Shown here: piece after piece, positions 1-12,340 of the stretch | How positions within the stretch are numbered: position 1 is the stretch's first letter | How the letters are laid out: each line of letters starts with the position of its first letter | Origin: Odobenus rosmarus divergens | Taxonomy: Eukaryota; Chordata; Mammalia; Carnivora; Odobenidae | Assembly: GCF_000321225.1 (NCBI RefSeq) | Contig: NW_004450267.1 | Location: forward strand, 211,316 to 275,315 | Length of the DNA: 64,000 nucleotides | Reading direction: 5' to 3' | Made by a program: the position numbers and the translations under genes | Notes under the pieces: model-generated | Seen by the model: only the letters and a program-made list of their open reading frames with translations | Databases searched by the model: none | What the model was told of the DNA's origin: nothing

Positions 1-268
1 TCCGCCATTAATTAAGAAGCTAGTTGGATATTTTTCACAGATGTCCTTTATTGGGCTGGGAAAGTTCCCTTCTCTTCTTGGTTTGTTCAGAGCTATTATC
101 CTGAATTTGTGTTGAATTTTGACAAATAATCTTCATTTATTTAAGGACTCATATGATTTTTAGCCTTTTTTTTCTATTGATGAGCATATGTATACCAATT
201 CATTTTCACATCACAAACCAGCTAGCATTCTTGGGATGTACCTAAACCCCTCACTATCAATTATCTCT

Positions 269-465
269 CTCTTTTTTTTTAAAGATTTTATTTATTTATT
301 TGAGAGAGAGAATGAGAGATAGAGAGCACGAGAGGGAAGAGGGTCAGAGGGAGAAGCAGACTCCCTGCTGAGCAGGGAGCCCGATGTGGGACTCGATCCC
401 AGGACTCCAGGATCATGACCTGAGCCAAAGGCAGTTGCTTAACCAACTGAGCCACCCAGGTGCCC
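269..465 (-). mobile_element. CAN-SINE (antisense) with target-site duplication
   Basis: A poly(T)/AAAGATTTTATTTATTT tail comes first, then a GA-rich middle, then the reverse complement of the tRNA-Lys-like head (ctgagccacccaggtgccc). A 12-bp target duplication, tcaattatctct, lies at 257-268 and 466-477. The element is near full length and little diverged from the other young copies here, so it is a relatively recent insertion into the old L1. Confidence 0.95.
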
Positions 466-1170
466 TCAATTATCTCTTGATAATTAATCAAAATTATTGC
501 TGGATTGTATCTGCTAAAATTTTAAGCCTATTTAAGTCTGTGCTCCTGAATGATATTGGTTTATAATTAACCTTTCCTTTAATATGCTTGTCATGATGTC
601 GGGTCTTCAACAATAAGTTGAAAAATCTTTCCCTTTTGTTTTCTGAAAGAGTTTGTGTAATAACAGTATTACCTCTTTCCTAAGTATTTGAAACAATTCA
701 TCAGCAAAGCTATCTGCACCTATAATTTTGATGGTAGGAAGATTTGTAGTAATGAATTAACATTGTTTAATAGATATAAAGTTATTGAGGTTTTCTATTC
801 CTTTGTGAATCTGTTTTAATAGTTTGTGGTCTTTCAAGAAATTTGCCATCTAAATTCTCAAATTTATTGGTAAAGAGTTGCCCATAATTTTGCCTTATTA
901 TATTTTAATGTTTGTAGGTAGAATCAGTAGTGATGTTCCCTCCTTCATTCCTAACATGGTAGTTTGTGTTTTTCCTCTTTTGTCTTAATTTATATAGATA
1001 CGGTTTTATCCAAATTTTTTATCTTTTCAAATAACTAATATGTGATTTTGCTAAGTTTCTCTTTTATTAGTATATTTTTGATTTCTCTCATTTCTACTCT
1101 TTATTAATTTCTTCCTCTTCTATTTGGGTTTCTAGCTTCTGAAGGTAAAAGCTTAAAGTATTTTCAATTT

Positions 1171-1357
1171 TTATTTATTTTTAAAGATTTTATTTATTTA
1201 TTGGAGAGCAGGAGCAGGGAGGAGGGGCAGAGGAAGAGAGAGAGAAGCAGACTCCCCACTGAGCAGGGAGCAAAATGCAGGGCTCAGTCCCAGGACCCTG
1301 AGATCATGACCGGAGCTGAAGGAAGACGCTTAATGGACTGAACCACCCAGATGCCCC
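1171..1357 (-). mobile_element. CAN-SINE (antisense)
   Basis: It has the tail-first order: AAAGATTTTATTTATTTATT, a GA-rich block, 'gactccccactgagcaggga', 'gatcatgacc', then a degraded head ending in 'ccacccagatgcccc'. It is inserted in the same old antisense L1 as the SINE at 269. The boundaries are approximate and no clean target duplication was seen. Confidence 0.9.
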
Positions 1358-1480
1358 TATTCTTTGTTAATATAAGTATTTAAATATTATAAAGTTCTCT
1401 TAAAACACCAAATTAGTTGCATCTCACAAATTTGGTTATATTGCATCTATGCATTTCTTCATAACACTCCACATGTTCTA

Positions 1481-1789
1481 CTACATTATTATTAACTCTT
1501 AAGGAGGAACAACTCATGTTATATGTCAAACTATGTCACCCAACACAAATACTGATTCAATAATCTGCTAACATTGTATTCTTGTATTCTTCTGAGAATT
1601 TCTTTGGAGTGCATACCCAGGAGCAGAATTTTCTTCCTATATCCAACTACCTTGCTTCACTCTATTAATTTTAACAATTTACATGCAGGGTTTGTTTTTG
1701 GGGGGTGGAAGGGGATTTCCATGTAAATAATAATGTTTAATTTGCGCTACTGAAATATTTTTCTTTTTCAACCTACATATCTTATTTTT
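1481..1789. other. Unassigned AT-rich stretch
   Basis: I see no gene and no recognisable repeat boundary. It may be degraded L1 continuing between the two better-preserved antisense L1 blocks. Confidence 0.4.
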
Positions 1790-2660
1790 TCTTGTCTTTC
1801 ATGTCTACTACAATATTGAATAGAAATGTTATAGCATGCATCTTTGTGTTACTCCTACTATAAAAAGGCTATATCTTAGACATTTATAGAAAATATTTTG
1901 TAGTATACTGTTTCCAGAATAAGGTCTGTCCTAATATAACAATCGTTTTCATCATTAATGAATACTAAGTTTTAACAAAACATTTGTAAATGAAATGATT
2001 ATATGGTTTTTATTTTTGATGTATTTATTGTAATGCTTTTTTTTCCAAATTGAATTCAGTGTACATGACTAGGTAAAAATAATTTTATATTTTAAAATAA
2101 ATCACTTTATATATTTGTTCTTTTTTGAATATATATTCATAAGTGAGATTAGGTTGTTATTATTTTTTATCCTATCCATATCTTGTTTGGGCATTAAAGT
2201 TATACTAGTCTCATAAACGTATGGCACAATCACTTAGAGTTTGTTCTCTGGAAAAGTTTGTAGTTCTATACCTTGAATCTTTGGCATACTTCAACTCTAA
2301 AAATAGCTGGATTTTGTAAGAGAGTGTGTGTGCATGTGTGTTTACTTAGTGGTAATATGACTAATTTTTTTCTTTCTTTTTGACTCAGTTTTTGTAAATT
2401 ATATTTCTCTAGAAGTGTTCATTTTGTTTAAAATTTTAAAATAGGCACATACAGGTGCTCATTGTGTTCTCTTATTTTATCTATGTTTAATTTAGAGTTC
2501 TACTCCTTTTATTCCTGATATTTTTAGTGGGTTTCTCTTCTTGTCATAAACATTTCACTTTATCTCAAAGAAATGTCTTACAATTTCTGTAGTTGTTTTC
2601 TACCTTACTATTTTTTAATTTACTGTTTTAATTTTATGTAATATTCAACTGTAATATTTT
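1790..2660 (-). mobile_element. Second block of old antisense L1 ORF2
   Basis: The text repeats the antisense L1 order seen at the left edge: 'tacaatattgaatagaaatg', then 'gattatatggtttttatt', then 'ggcattaaagttatactag' followed by 'tctcataaacgtatgg'. The earlier block overlaps the same L1 region, so this is a second copy or a rearrangement rather than a simple continuation. It is strongly decayed with no open frame. Confidence 0.5.
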
Positions 2661-4853
2661 ATCTTCATATTAATCATATAAGGTTGACTGCCATAACACC
2701 ACAGAAAAATCTCTGAGTCAACTATTCACAGGATAGAAGGCACTTCTCCGTCCCATTATATTTAATTAACTTATATTCTGCAAATTGATTTTCAGTACTC
2801 AAACCCCTTTGATTATGTAGAAGATAGGACTTCAGAGCCCTCACAGGATATTTGTATCCAGGTTTTAGGCAAAAGAAAGTAGAACATATAAAAAGTTCTT
2901 AACTCCCCAGGGATGACATTCATTACAACCACTCATTTTCACTGATGAGACCTATTGCTTGGCCACAACTCTCTGCTATAGGGTTAGGGCAGGTAGTCTA
3001 GCTGTGGACCAAGCAAAAACAGAACACAGGTTTTGGTCAGCACTGGCTTAGTGGTGCCAGAGTCCATACTTACAGCCACCAAATTTCTATTTTCTCCTCC
3101 ATGATGGCATACCCATGAAAACCATCCCAAGGACCTATCCTGTCAGTGTATACTGCTCAAAGTCCAAGATCTTCAGGTGACTTGCTGTCCTCTTCTTCAG
3201 ATCCAAACATGGCTCCTGTTCCGGCAGCCTACTAAGTAATAAAACCAGTTATCTGTTCCCCTCCACACACTTTGCATAGTGTTAAACCAGGGATATAAAA
3301 ACCATTATACAAGCTATGATTCAGAAAGGAAAAGAATAGCAGACATTCAACAATCATTATTCTGTATTCAAAATTCTGCCTGGTTGGTCTTAATATATAG
3401 TACCCTTTTACCCACACATTGGAAATTGGAGAAGTTCTTTGCAGTCTCAGAATCAACTGGGCTTTTATCCTACTCTGGTGGGAACTCTTCTGTCCATTGT
3501 TCTCTGGGACCCCAGACTCTAATCTCTATTAAATTATTCCTTTGCCCATCACTTGTCCCACATTCCTTTCTATTCCATCAGTGTCACCCAGGTGAGGTAG
3601 GAAAGTCCTCTTTTGACTTTCTCAGCTGCTGCTGACCTCCACAATGCTCCCTTGTCCATCCTAACTACAGGTTAATAAGTGGAGCATTGTCAGAATTTGT
3701 TCCCATTAACAACCTTCTAGCCTGGTGGAGGACTGGAATCTGGTAAGGACAGACTTTTACTTACTCATCCAGTGGACTTCTCCCTGCAGTGTATGGTGGG
3801 TGGTATCGTACTTTCCCCTAGATCACTCCCTGCTAGGTTGCAATGGTTTGGCTTTTTTTCCTGTCCCCAAAGCCAGAGATCTTGAAAGTTCGCTCTCTCC
3901 CTATAGCTACAATCTCAGATTCTGTTGATTACTCCTTCCCCTCACTCTTCAGTTCTGGAGTGGTAATGGCTCCCTGCTGTTCCTAACCCCAGGGTAGGGT
4001 TACCATCCCTCTCTGAATTTACTTAACCCTACCTACACTTTGGGAAGTGTCTCATTTATTAAAATCTCCTCCATTGCCTTATTTGAGCATGACCTTTTGT
4101 TCCTACTGGGACATAAATGGTGATATAAGCAAATTTTGAATTCCGGCTCTGCCACTTACTTGCTTTAAGGACAAGTTTTGTGACACAACTAGTACAAAAT
4201 TATTTTGCATATTATAATTCTAACAGTATTTCTTGTACTTGAGCTAAACTAAAAATATATGTAACATGAGTTTCTTGTAGTAGGAAAGTTATACCTTACA
4301 CATCCTTAAATAATATTTAGCTTTGGTTCTCCCAAAAAGCAGAGCTCCAGATGAAGTTCTACATGTAGGAAGTGATCCCAGGAAACAGGAGTAGTAGAAT
4401 TGTTGAGAGTAAAGTAGGAAGAAAGACTAATCCAAAGTTGCATTGAGTTGTTCTGCTATGGACAACCAGAACTAAATTCTCCTGAAGAGTTTCTGAAGAA
4501 CACAAAAAATATGTCCCAGAGCTGTCAGACCCAGAACTCAAAAGAGGGATTCTTACCCTTGACTTCCATTCCCCACAAGTTAAGCAGGATATGACCTTTC
4601 TAACTATTCCAGAAAGGCTATGTCAGTTCCCACAGCATACTACATAGAGACATTAGAGAAGCCCTAGGGCAAACACTGAGATACTATGGTGCGCTCAAGT
4701 GAGGCACTGTTAGGGTCTATCTGCATATACCTGATTGTCATGGCAATGGCCAGAGCCAAGAGGTGGTAGCAATTTATAAAACTGGGCATAAAAGTTGTTC
4801 GACTGATTATTCATCCATCCCTGACTTGGTAATTTACATATGATGGAGATCAA
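2661..4853. other. Unassigned sequence
   Basis: I recognise no gene. Short open frames such as 3279-3635 on the plus strand have no start context, domain or codon pattern supporting a protein. The text around 4330-4500 resembles an old dispersed repeat that may recur near 52600 and 53310 (a similar 'gcatgcaggaagttt'-type phrase), but I cannot name it. Confidence 0.4.
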
Positions 4854-4873
4854 TAAAATGTTCGTTAAATGAG

Positions 4874-5075
4874 GGCGCCTGGGTGGCTCAGTTGGTTAAG
4901 CGACTGCCTTCGGCTCAGGTCATGATCCTGGAGTCCCGGAATCGAGTCCCGCATCGGGCTCCCTGCTCGGCAGGGAGTCTGCTTCTCCCTCTGACCCTCT
5001 TCCCTTTCATGCTCTCTATCTCTCATTCTCTCTCTCTCAAATAAATAAATAAAATCTTTAAAAAATAAATAAATA
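4874..5075 (+). mobile_element. Young CAN-SINE with perfect 19-bp target duplication
   Basis: This is a full-length sense copy: head 'gcgcctgggtggctcagttg', tRNA-like B-box region 'gaatcgagtcccgcatcggg', CT-rich middle, and an AATAAATAAATAAAATCTTT tail. A perfect 19-bp duplication (starts aaaatgttcg, ends aaatgag) lies at 4855-4873 and 5076-5094. The perfect duplication and near-consensus body mark it as one of the youngest insertions in the window. Confidence 0.97.
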
Positions 5076-5629
5076 AAAATGTTCGTTAAATGAGAACATG
5101 CAAACTATTCTTTTATAGTCACTTTAGATTTTATTCCTCTGATAAACACAAAATCGACAAACTTTTATTCAAATGAAAATGCTGCTTTTTAAGCTAGGAA
5201 CCTTGAGGCTGGAGGAGACTACAAAGATTGTCTTCTGGGACCCAAGATATATATTGTTCACATAACCTGTGACAATCATGTTGCCATAAATGTCATTTCT
5301 AAACTTTATGACTTCCATTAGTTTTCTGTATTGATCCAGACCTGCATTTTCCATTTGTTTGATTTATCATACTTTCTGTTGTATTTGTGAGAATACCTGT
5401 AACACTTATAGCTTTGCACAGCAGTTGAGAATTTTTTTAACAAAAAATGTTTATATGTGAATTTCCTTTTGCATTAGTTTATATCTGAATTTTAGGACTA
5501 ACATATAATCTAGTATGTTCTCTTCAGTTTTATCTAAATTCTTAAATCTCTTTCTCTCTTTCTCTCTCTTCAGTCCACCTTAATTCTTAGTAGGATTTAT
5601 GTGAGTGAACTCTAAGATAGGAATTCTCT

Positions 5630-5874
5630 CTCTTTTTTTTAAGATTTTATTTATTTAATTGACAGAGAGAGAGAGAGAGAGGGAACACAAGCAAGGGGAG
5701 TGGGAGAGGGAGAAACAGGCTTCCTGCCAAGCAGAGAGCCCGATGCAGGTCTCAATGCGGGGCTCGATGCAGGGCTCCACGTGGGGCTCAACGTGGGGCT
5801 CGATCCCAGGACCCCGGAATCATGACCTGAGCTGAAGGCAGTCGCTTATCCAACTGAGCCATGCAGGCACCCCA
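5630..5874 (-). mobile_element. CAN-SINE (antisense) with an internal tandem expansion
   Basis: The order is tail-first, from AAGATTTTATTTATTTAATT to 'gagccatgcaggcacccc'. The element is about 45 bp longer than its relatives. Between about 5740 and 5812 a 12-14 bp unit around 'ggggctc' is repeated about five times where other copies have one or two. No clean target duplication was found. Confidence 0.92.
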
Positions 5875-6176
5875 GGAGGAAGTCTCTTAAGAAGAGATAT
5901 ATTTGTCTTTTGTGTCAGTATTTTAAAAGTAAAACTTCACATTTGTGAGGGGCATATATATTTTTAAAATATGGTAAAAGTGGACAATGAAAATTACCTT
6001 TCTTGACAGTTTTATAGCATGACTTGTAGATTCATTGTGCTTTGTTGCAAGTAATAAGAATCCACTATTTACAGACTAATTTCCATTTTAATATTTAACA
6101 CCTGCAGTTGTTTAATTCAATACTGGAAATCAGAAATGCAGAAATTATTGAATGCTTAAGACGTTGAGAGTAATTT

Positions 6177-6389
6177 TTTTAAATTTTTTTATTGTTATGT
6201 TAATCACCATACATTACATCATTAGTTTTGGATGTAGTGTTCCATGATTCATTGTTTGTGCATAACACCCAGTGCTCCACGCAGAACGTGCCCTCTTTAA
6301 TACCCATCACCAGGCTAACCCATCCCCCCACCCCCTCCCCTCTAGAACCCTCAGTTTGTTTTTCAGAGTCCGTCTCTGATGGTTCGTCT
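6177..6389 (-). mobile_element. L1 3'-UTR tail (antisense), 5' truncated, with 17-bp target duplication
   Basis: On the minus strand it reads as the carnivore L1 3' UTR end: 'agacgaaccat', then 'gcactgggtgtt', then 'gatgtaatgtatggtgatta', then A-rich. Only about 213 bp of the element was copied. A perfect 17-bp duplication, gacgttgagagtaattt, lies at 6160-6176 and 6390-6406. Confidence 0.95.
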
Positions 6390-6406
6390 GACGTTGAGAG
6401 TAATTT

Positions 6407-6689
6407 AACTCACTTCAGATTAGGCATTTTTCATGTCTTTTTTTTTCAATAAACAAAAAATATGTGCCACATCCTTATAAGTAAGTTGACAGCAAATATA
6501 CATTTCTAGCCTCTTATTTAAATCTCCCTTCCCATCACTGGTCACAAGACTACTGGTGTTTTTAATTTTCTTCTCTTTCCTCTCCATCTTCTGCCCAAGG
6601 CACGTTTTATTTTACTTAACAAATTTCCAAAACTAGTATAAGAAAATCTGAATAACCCTGTATATGTTAAATAAATATATAATTATGAA
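6407..6689. other. Unassigned
   Basis: No gene or recognisable repeat was seen. Confidence 0.4.
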
Positions 6690-6990
6690 ATTTCTCATAT
6701 AGAGAACTCCAGGCCCAGATAGCTTCATTGGTGAATTCTATCAAACATTTATTATAAATTCCAAGAATACACAAATTTTTTTTAGAAAGTAGAGAAATAG
6801 AATGCATTCCCCATCTCTCTTTATGAGGCAGCATAACTCTGGTACCAAAATCAGTCAGAACTTTACTTGAAAAAGATGTTACATATGAGCAGAGACACAA
6901 GCTGATAGAGATCAAAATTTTAGTTTTATTGTTAGTAAAGCTGTTTGACATACATCTCTCAGGTCTTTTTCCTAGAGGCACATGCAAATT
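6690..6990 (+). mobile_element. Old L1 ORF2 fragment (sense)
   Basis: The phrase 'ccaggcccagatagcttcat' followed by 'ggtgaattctatcaaacatt' and 'ctctggtaccaaaatcagtc' matches the sense strand of the L1 reverse-transcriptase region. It is diverged and has no open frame. The 3' boundary is uncertain. Confidence 0.6.
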
Positions 6991-7210
6991 TATTTTAATT
7001 AAAGCAGGGCTATTTTATACATATTGTTTTATAATTTTTTTATTAAATTTTGTATTATGAACATTTTCTCATGTCATTAAATATCCATTGTTAGCATAAT
7101 TTTTAATTCTTAAAGCAATACCTATGTAACCAGTCCTGATTGGCTTTACTGAAGTACTACTTCTGGGTATTTCACATGTTCTTTCTACTGTATATTAAAA
7201 CACAGGTAAT

Positions 7211-7379
7211 GGGGTGCCTGGGTGGCTCAGTTGGTTAAGCATCTCCCTCTTGATTTTGGCTCAGGTCATGATCTCAGGGTGCTGATAAAGAAGACCCACA
7301 TCAGGCTCTGAGCACAGTGGGGAGTCTGCTTGAGATTCTCTCTTTCCCTCTCCCTTTGCCCCTCTCCCCTAAAAAAAAC
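7211..7379 (+). mobile_element. CAN-SINE (sense), older copy
   Basis: Head 'ggggtgcctgggtggctcag' is followed by 'ggctcaggtcatgatctcag', a CT-rich block and a short A tail. The middle is diverged and shortened. No clear target duplication. Confidence 0.92.
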
Positions 7380-7514
7380 CACACATACACAAATTATATG
7401 AAAACTTCCTTTATCATTCAGCATAATATTCTTTTAAAAGTTATTTTGGTATACTTAAGTTAATTTCCCTATATCCTTTTTATCAGAGTATTAACTTTAA
7501 AATAGTTTTAATAA

Positions 7515-7715
7515 GAGGTGCTTGTGTGGCTCAGTTGGTTAAGCACCTGACTCTTGGTTTTGGCTCAGGTCATGATCTCAGGGTCCTGGGATCAAGCCCC
7601 ATGTTGGGTTCTGCGCTCAGAGGGGAGTCTGCTTCTTTTCTCTCTCTCTTCCTCTGCCCCTCCCTCCACTCGTGCATTCTCTCTCTCTAAAAATATATAA
7701 ATAAATGTTTAAAAT
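7515..7715 (+). mobile_element. CAN-SINE (sense) with 16-bp target duplication
   Basis: Head 'aggtgcttgtgtggctcag', tRNA-like middle, CT-rich block and A-rich tail are all present. The perfect duplication aaaatagttttaataa lies at 7499-7514 and 7716-7731. Confidence 0.95.
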
Positions 7716-7731
7716 AAAATAGTTTTAATAA

Positions 7732-10117
7732 TTTTTAACAAAAGGGCTTTTATAATGCAAAAAAACTATGACAAATATTTCAATGTAGTAATAAGTAGAC
7801 CAAAACTCCTGGAAAAAAAATGAATAAAAAACAAAACACTTCATGTTATAAATGTTATCTATAGCACCAATATGTGAAAATTCCCAGATACTGGTCAAGG
7901 GATATCCCTTTCTTTAAGCATAAGGTGTAAAATTTGAGGAACGCACGCTCTCTCTGTCTTCCTGTCTCTGTCTATCTTTCTAAGGAGAAATTTGTGTGGC
8001 TAAATAACCCATTTAAAATTGTGGTGTGTATATACATACCACTTATGTATGTATTATCACCCTATGCAAAATTATGGGGTGTGGAAGGAAGAGGAATCCT
8101 CAGATTTTTAGTAGATGTAATTGTTAAAAGAAGTCAAAATGTAATAAAATTTCACACTTATATAAAGTAAGGGAGATACTGTTGACCATGATTGGAAATG
8201 GAGATAAGTTTTTTTTGAGGAGAGGAAATGAAATTTTGGTTCAGATATACTTAGTGTGAAGTAACTAAAGGGCTCTGAATAAAGATGTTCAAGAAGTTTA
8301 GATGTGAACATTAGATTGGGGGTCAGCTGAGAAGAGCATTTGAAGAATTTTCTTTATCATTTAAGAAAAAACTTTAATAAAAAATTTCCCCAGAAAAATA
8401 AACACTGGTTTATTACATTTCTGTCTTCATATTTTTAAAAGGTAAAATGTTTACTCTTCCTAACAGGCTTCTTGAATGTCCATCCTCAAACCTTCTAAGG
8501 GCAATTGCTTATTGAGGGTATATTTGGTCACCCAACTTTTAAGGAAGCTTTTAAAAAATGTTGAAAACTCTCTATAAAACCTCCAGCTTCTATGTGAGTG
8601 TATATTAAACATGTACAAATAAAAGAACAGATCTTAATGATATCTTACTTTTGCAAATGTATTTCCATTTCCACCATAATCCAGGGAGATAGTGAAATAG
8701 CTGCCTTGATGGACTTCCTAAAATAAGGACTGTTTAGCATCGAGAATGGAACCTGTATGTAAAAAAAACTTCCCAGTTTAATCTATTCAGTGTAGATTCC
8801 TAATATCCTTTTATTCTTAATATTGGTATAAACTGCTGATCAGGGAAATTGACATTAGTTTCCTAATTTGAGTTCTATTTTGCTCATGAATTCCGTACAG
8901 AATTTTGTCTTTCTTTATTGTTGACCATACATGAATACTGTATATTCATGAAAATTTAATAAAAGTTAACTTTAAAAATGTACCACAAAAAAGAAACAGC
9001 TGTAAATGCCAAGGTTTGCACTGACTAATGTAATGGTAGTCTGTAATCACAGACTCCAATCTGCCCCCAAACAAATTACACTGTGACAAAAACTGTCTGC
9101 AAAAGAAACGTTAAAATGAATAGAATATTGGAATCAGCTTCAGTGGTGTGATCCAACAGAATAGTCACTAAAGATTAAAATGGGATCTGACAGCAAGGCA
9201 AGCTACGACTCCTGGATCCAGACTGCAGAGGTTTATTGCAAATGCTGAGCTGGAATCCTGGCCTGGAAAGGGGGGGATGTCCAGAAGGAAGCCACACTGG
9301 GATTGGAAAGTGGGCTTTGGCCCATAAGTGTTAGTGATGTTGAAACCTCAGAAACCTCGGAGGTTCAAATCGAGTAAGTCAGTACTTCAGAGTGGCAGGG
9401 TGGGGTGACCAGAGGGGTTCTGCTGAGTAGCGAACTCCACAGACTGGAGCAAGGACCTCGGGGCTCCGTTCCCAGTCCTGGCTCTCACTCTCCAAAGAAA
9501 TCAGTGTTAGCTATTTAACGGTCTCTGCCCCAGTTTTCTTCTAAGTATAATCAGATGAATACATTTACCACATACTGAATTTAGTAGGATGTTACCAGTT
9601 AATGTTTTTAAAATAGAAGAGAATAAAATAGAACAGAACAGAAATTATAGAGCTTTAAAAGATTTTACAGATCCACTAATCCAGTCCTTTCAACACCCTG
9701 GCTTAGAGAGAAGAGACATACCGCAAATCACACACCTAGTCAGTGCTTTGAAAACTTCTCTCTTTCAACGTGGAATTAAAAACTAGAATATGTCCTTTTG
9801 AATGTTCTTCGTATCTGGGGCTGGACAGATAAATATTGCTTTGTGGGGAGTGAAAAGCTACATTGTAGATATTTAGTGACAACAATATTAATGATACCTA
9901 TCTTAACAAAAAAATACTATATAACGATATGTGCAGTCCTGGCTTGTTTCTATAAAACTTAACTAGATATGCATATGCCTCCAGGAAAGAGACCTGAGAT
10001 ACATGTCAGATAATAATAGTGTTTAGCTCTATGGTGAGATTATATGTTATTTTCATTTTCCTCTTTTGGCTTGTCAGTGATTTGTAACATTGTTAACATG
10101 TATTTTGTTTGTAGTAA
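7732..10117. other. Unassigned sequence
   Basis: No gene was recognised. A slightly more GC-rich patch lies at about 9180-9500. The text at 9470-9560 ends like a MIR ('gtctctgccccagttttctt') but is too short to call firmly. Confidence 0.4.
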
Positions 10118-10151
10118 AACAAAACAAACAAACAAACAGAAACAAACAAAA
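10118..10151 (+). repeat. (AAAC)n-like simple repeat
   Basis: An imperfect run of AAAC/AAACA units follows a T-rich stretch. No coding content. Confidence 0.8.
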
Positions 10152-11151
10152 AACTACATTCTGTGACCTAAACTGCAAAATATTCTGAAATCTGAAAAAT
10201 TAGATTTTGAACTTGCATAGATTTCTTTTGATCACCTGTATTCGGATGGATCTCACGTCTGTACTGCCAACTCAGATTTCACTTTTCAGCTCAAGACCCA
10301 TTTATCCAAATTTCCTCCCTGGAGTTTAACCCCACTGCTCTCCAGCCCGGGAGTCTCCTCTGAGACATTAGCTCTCAATCAGTCATACTACTCTGTCACT
10401 TTCGGAGGCACAAACGGGTACTTGACATCAAGGCCTCAAGCTCTCAGTCAATAACAAGGAAAATGAATAGCTATTTCCCAAAGTGCAAACCTTCTCTGGT
10501 CAGCACCTGAGCTATTCTGCCTGTCAGACAAATAAAAACAAAATCTCGGATTCTGACCATAGTATCCTCCTATAAATTCCAACTTATTGGCTCTTCACCC
10601 TTAGAACAACTGAACTTCAGCCTCAATGCAATCATTGATTGTTTCAAATCCTCTGCTTGCTTCCATCTATCCGCTCTGTATGCTCCTTCTATCTGGTCAA
10701 TGTCCAGGATCATTGCTGCCACCACTCTCTTCCCTAAATTCCCTGTCCATTCGCCTTTCATTCCACCTCGCCAACAAACTACATCCCCTGAATCAATGTG
10801 ATTTTTGAATTCTCAACTTTTCTGTGCCTATACCCAAGGTAAAATGCACTATTGGAGAAAAAAAAATCACAGCTGGACTGTTTGATTTCCTTATAAATTC
10901 ACAAACACCAGTTTTAACACTGCAAGAGAATTACTCCACCCTCTGCAGTCTGATTCTGCCCTTATGTTCCACCAAATCTGCCTCACCATTATTTTCAATG
11001 TCTTCTCTTTTACCAAATCTAGGAGAAACTGTTCATTCCTTAGCTTATTAAGATCACTCAGTTACCTACAAAATGGTCACTTTCTTCTCCTGAAAGTATT
11101 TTGTTCCTTTAGCCTTTAAAACTTACAAACTTCTAGTTTTCTTTTTCCTGG
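10152..11151. other. Unassigned, C/T-richer sequence
   Basis: Overlapping short open frames occur on both strands (10570-10761 minus, 10626-10808 plus, 10824-11051 plus). None shows a recognisable domain, so I do not call a gene. It may be ancient LINE DNA continuous with the L2-like block to the right. Confidence 0.35.
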
Positions 11152-11168
11152 CTGCTTATTGTAGTCTT

Positions 11169-11366
11169 TTTTTTTTTTTAAGATTTTATTTATTTATTTG
11201 AGAGAGAGAGAATGAGAGATAGAAAGCACGAGAGGGAAGAGGGTCAGAGGGAGAAGCAGACTCCCTGCTGAGCAGGAAGCCCGATGTGGGACTCAATCCC
11301 GGGACTCCAGGATCATGACCTGAGCCGAAGGCAGTCGTTTAACCAACTGAGCCACCCAGGTGCCCC
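11169..11366 (-). mobile_element. CAN-SINE (antisense) with 17-bp target duplication
   Basis: Poly(T) is followed by AAGATTTTATTTATTTATTT, a GA-rich block and 'gagccacccaggtgcccc'. The duplication ctgcttattgtagtctt lies at 11152-11168, with one mismatch in the copy at 11367-11383. The body is close to the young consensus. Confidence 0.95.
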
Positions 11367-11399
11367 CTGCTTACTGTAGTCTTATTTGAAGGCTCATCT

Positions 11400-12130
11400 T
11401 CCTTTATTGAACTCTAAAATTTTTTTATGGATCTGTCCTAGGACTTCCTGTCCTCTATTCTCCATCCTCTATCTAGAACTATATCACCAATTCTACTCCT
11501 CTGGTTTCAATGACCACTGACATTTTAATGGATACCAAATCTATACCACTAACCCAAACTTTTTTTTTAAGATCCAAGCCATTTATCCATCCATCTATTT
11601 CACAATTATATTTAGATGCTTCATAGGCACCTTGAAATCCACACACATTCAAAACTAACTTGTTGTCTTCCTCCTCCTCCCCAATAGCATTTGCTCTTCA
11701 TTCAGTGCTGCTCAGTGTAGCCTAGTCAGTGACCCCGCTTTCTACCACCTGTTCAAGGCCACACCGGCTCATCATCTTTGACTCATCCTATTCTCTTTCC
11801 TCCCAAACCAGCTTCACCAGTTAGTGCTATCTCCAAGATAGTTCTCAGTCCACACATCACTCAGTTCCCAGTGCCTGCACCTCAAATGAGGCCACTGTTA
11901 CTGTTTACCTGTAATGGACTCGGATATGGCATACTTCATCTACTCTTACTTTCCTCCAACACATGCTCCATGTTGCTGTCAGCATGGTCTTTAAAAAACT
12001 AATATTTGGTCACTCTCTCTCCTACCAAAAATCTTCAAATAGCTTTCCATTTCCTGTGGAATGAAGACCAAATCCTTAACACCATCTGCAAGACCTTGCC
12101 TGGGTCTGCTTCCTACTTACTTTTCCAGTC
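11400..12130 (+). mobile_element. Ancient L2-like LINE fragment (sense)
   Basis: The phrase 'gctttccatttcctgtggaa' followed by 'tgaagaccaaatccttaaca', 'ccatctgcaagaccttgcct' resembles the end of the L2 reverse-transcriptase region, as does the upstream text 'catggtctttaaaaaacta'. It is very diverged with no intact frame. The left boundary is uncertain and the family call is from memory. Confidence 0.45.
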
Positions 12131-12164
12131 TCAGTCAATGACAGTGACCTCTAGGAAACTAGAA

Positions 12165-12305
12165 CAGTGAAGCAGGACAGAAATCATCCCCACTTTACAG
12201 CCACGGAGATGATTCTCTGAGAAATTAAATTATTTTTGTGTTGTCAAACACTTAGTAGAGCCAAGATTCCAGCCTAATCAAGCTAGTTCCTATCCTCCTT
12301 TTCAG
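12165..12305 (-). mobile_element. Probable MIR (antisense)
   Basis: The order 'ccccactttacagccacgga', 'cacttagtagagccaagatt', 'ccagcctaa' follows an antisense MIR core, with a heavily mutated interior. Confidence 0.5.
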
Positions 12306-12340
12306 AATATAACCTTATCTCCATAGCTCCAATTCATTTA

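Larger units (their letters stand above)
1..1480 (-). mobile_element. Old L1 (ORF2 part), antisense, split by two SINEs
   Basis: The T-rich text follows the order of an antisense mammalian L1 ORF2, with phrases such as a dispersed 'gatgagcatatgtat' block, 'tatcttttcaaataacta' and 'ttgcatctcacaaattt'. It is heavily mutated and has no long reading frame. CAN-SINEs at 269-465 and 1171-1357 inserted later. It runs off the left edge of the window. Recognition is from remembered L1 sequence; the subfamily is not determined. Confidence 0.6.

Noticed and set aside
4874..4950. tRNA-Lys-like heads of the CAN-SINEs as tRNA genes
   Set aside because: They are SINE heads: no cloverleaf closes, and each continues into the CT-rich body and A-rich tail.
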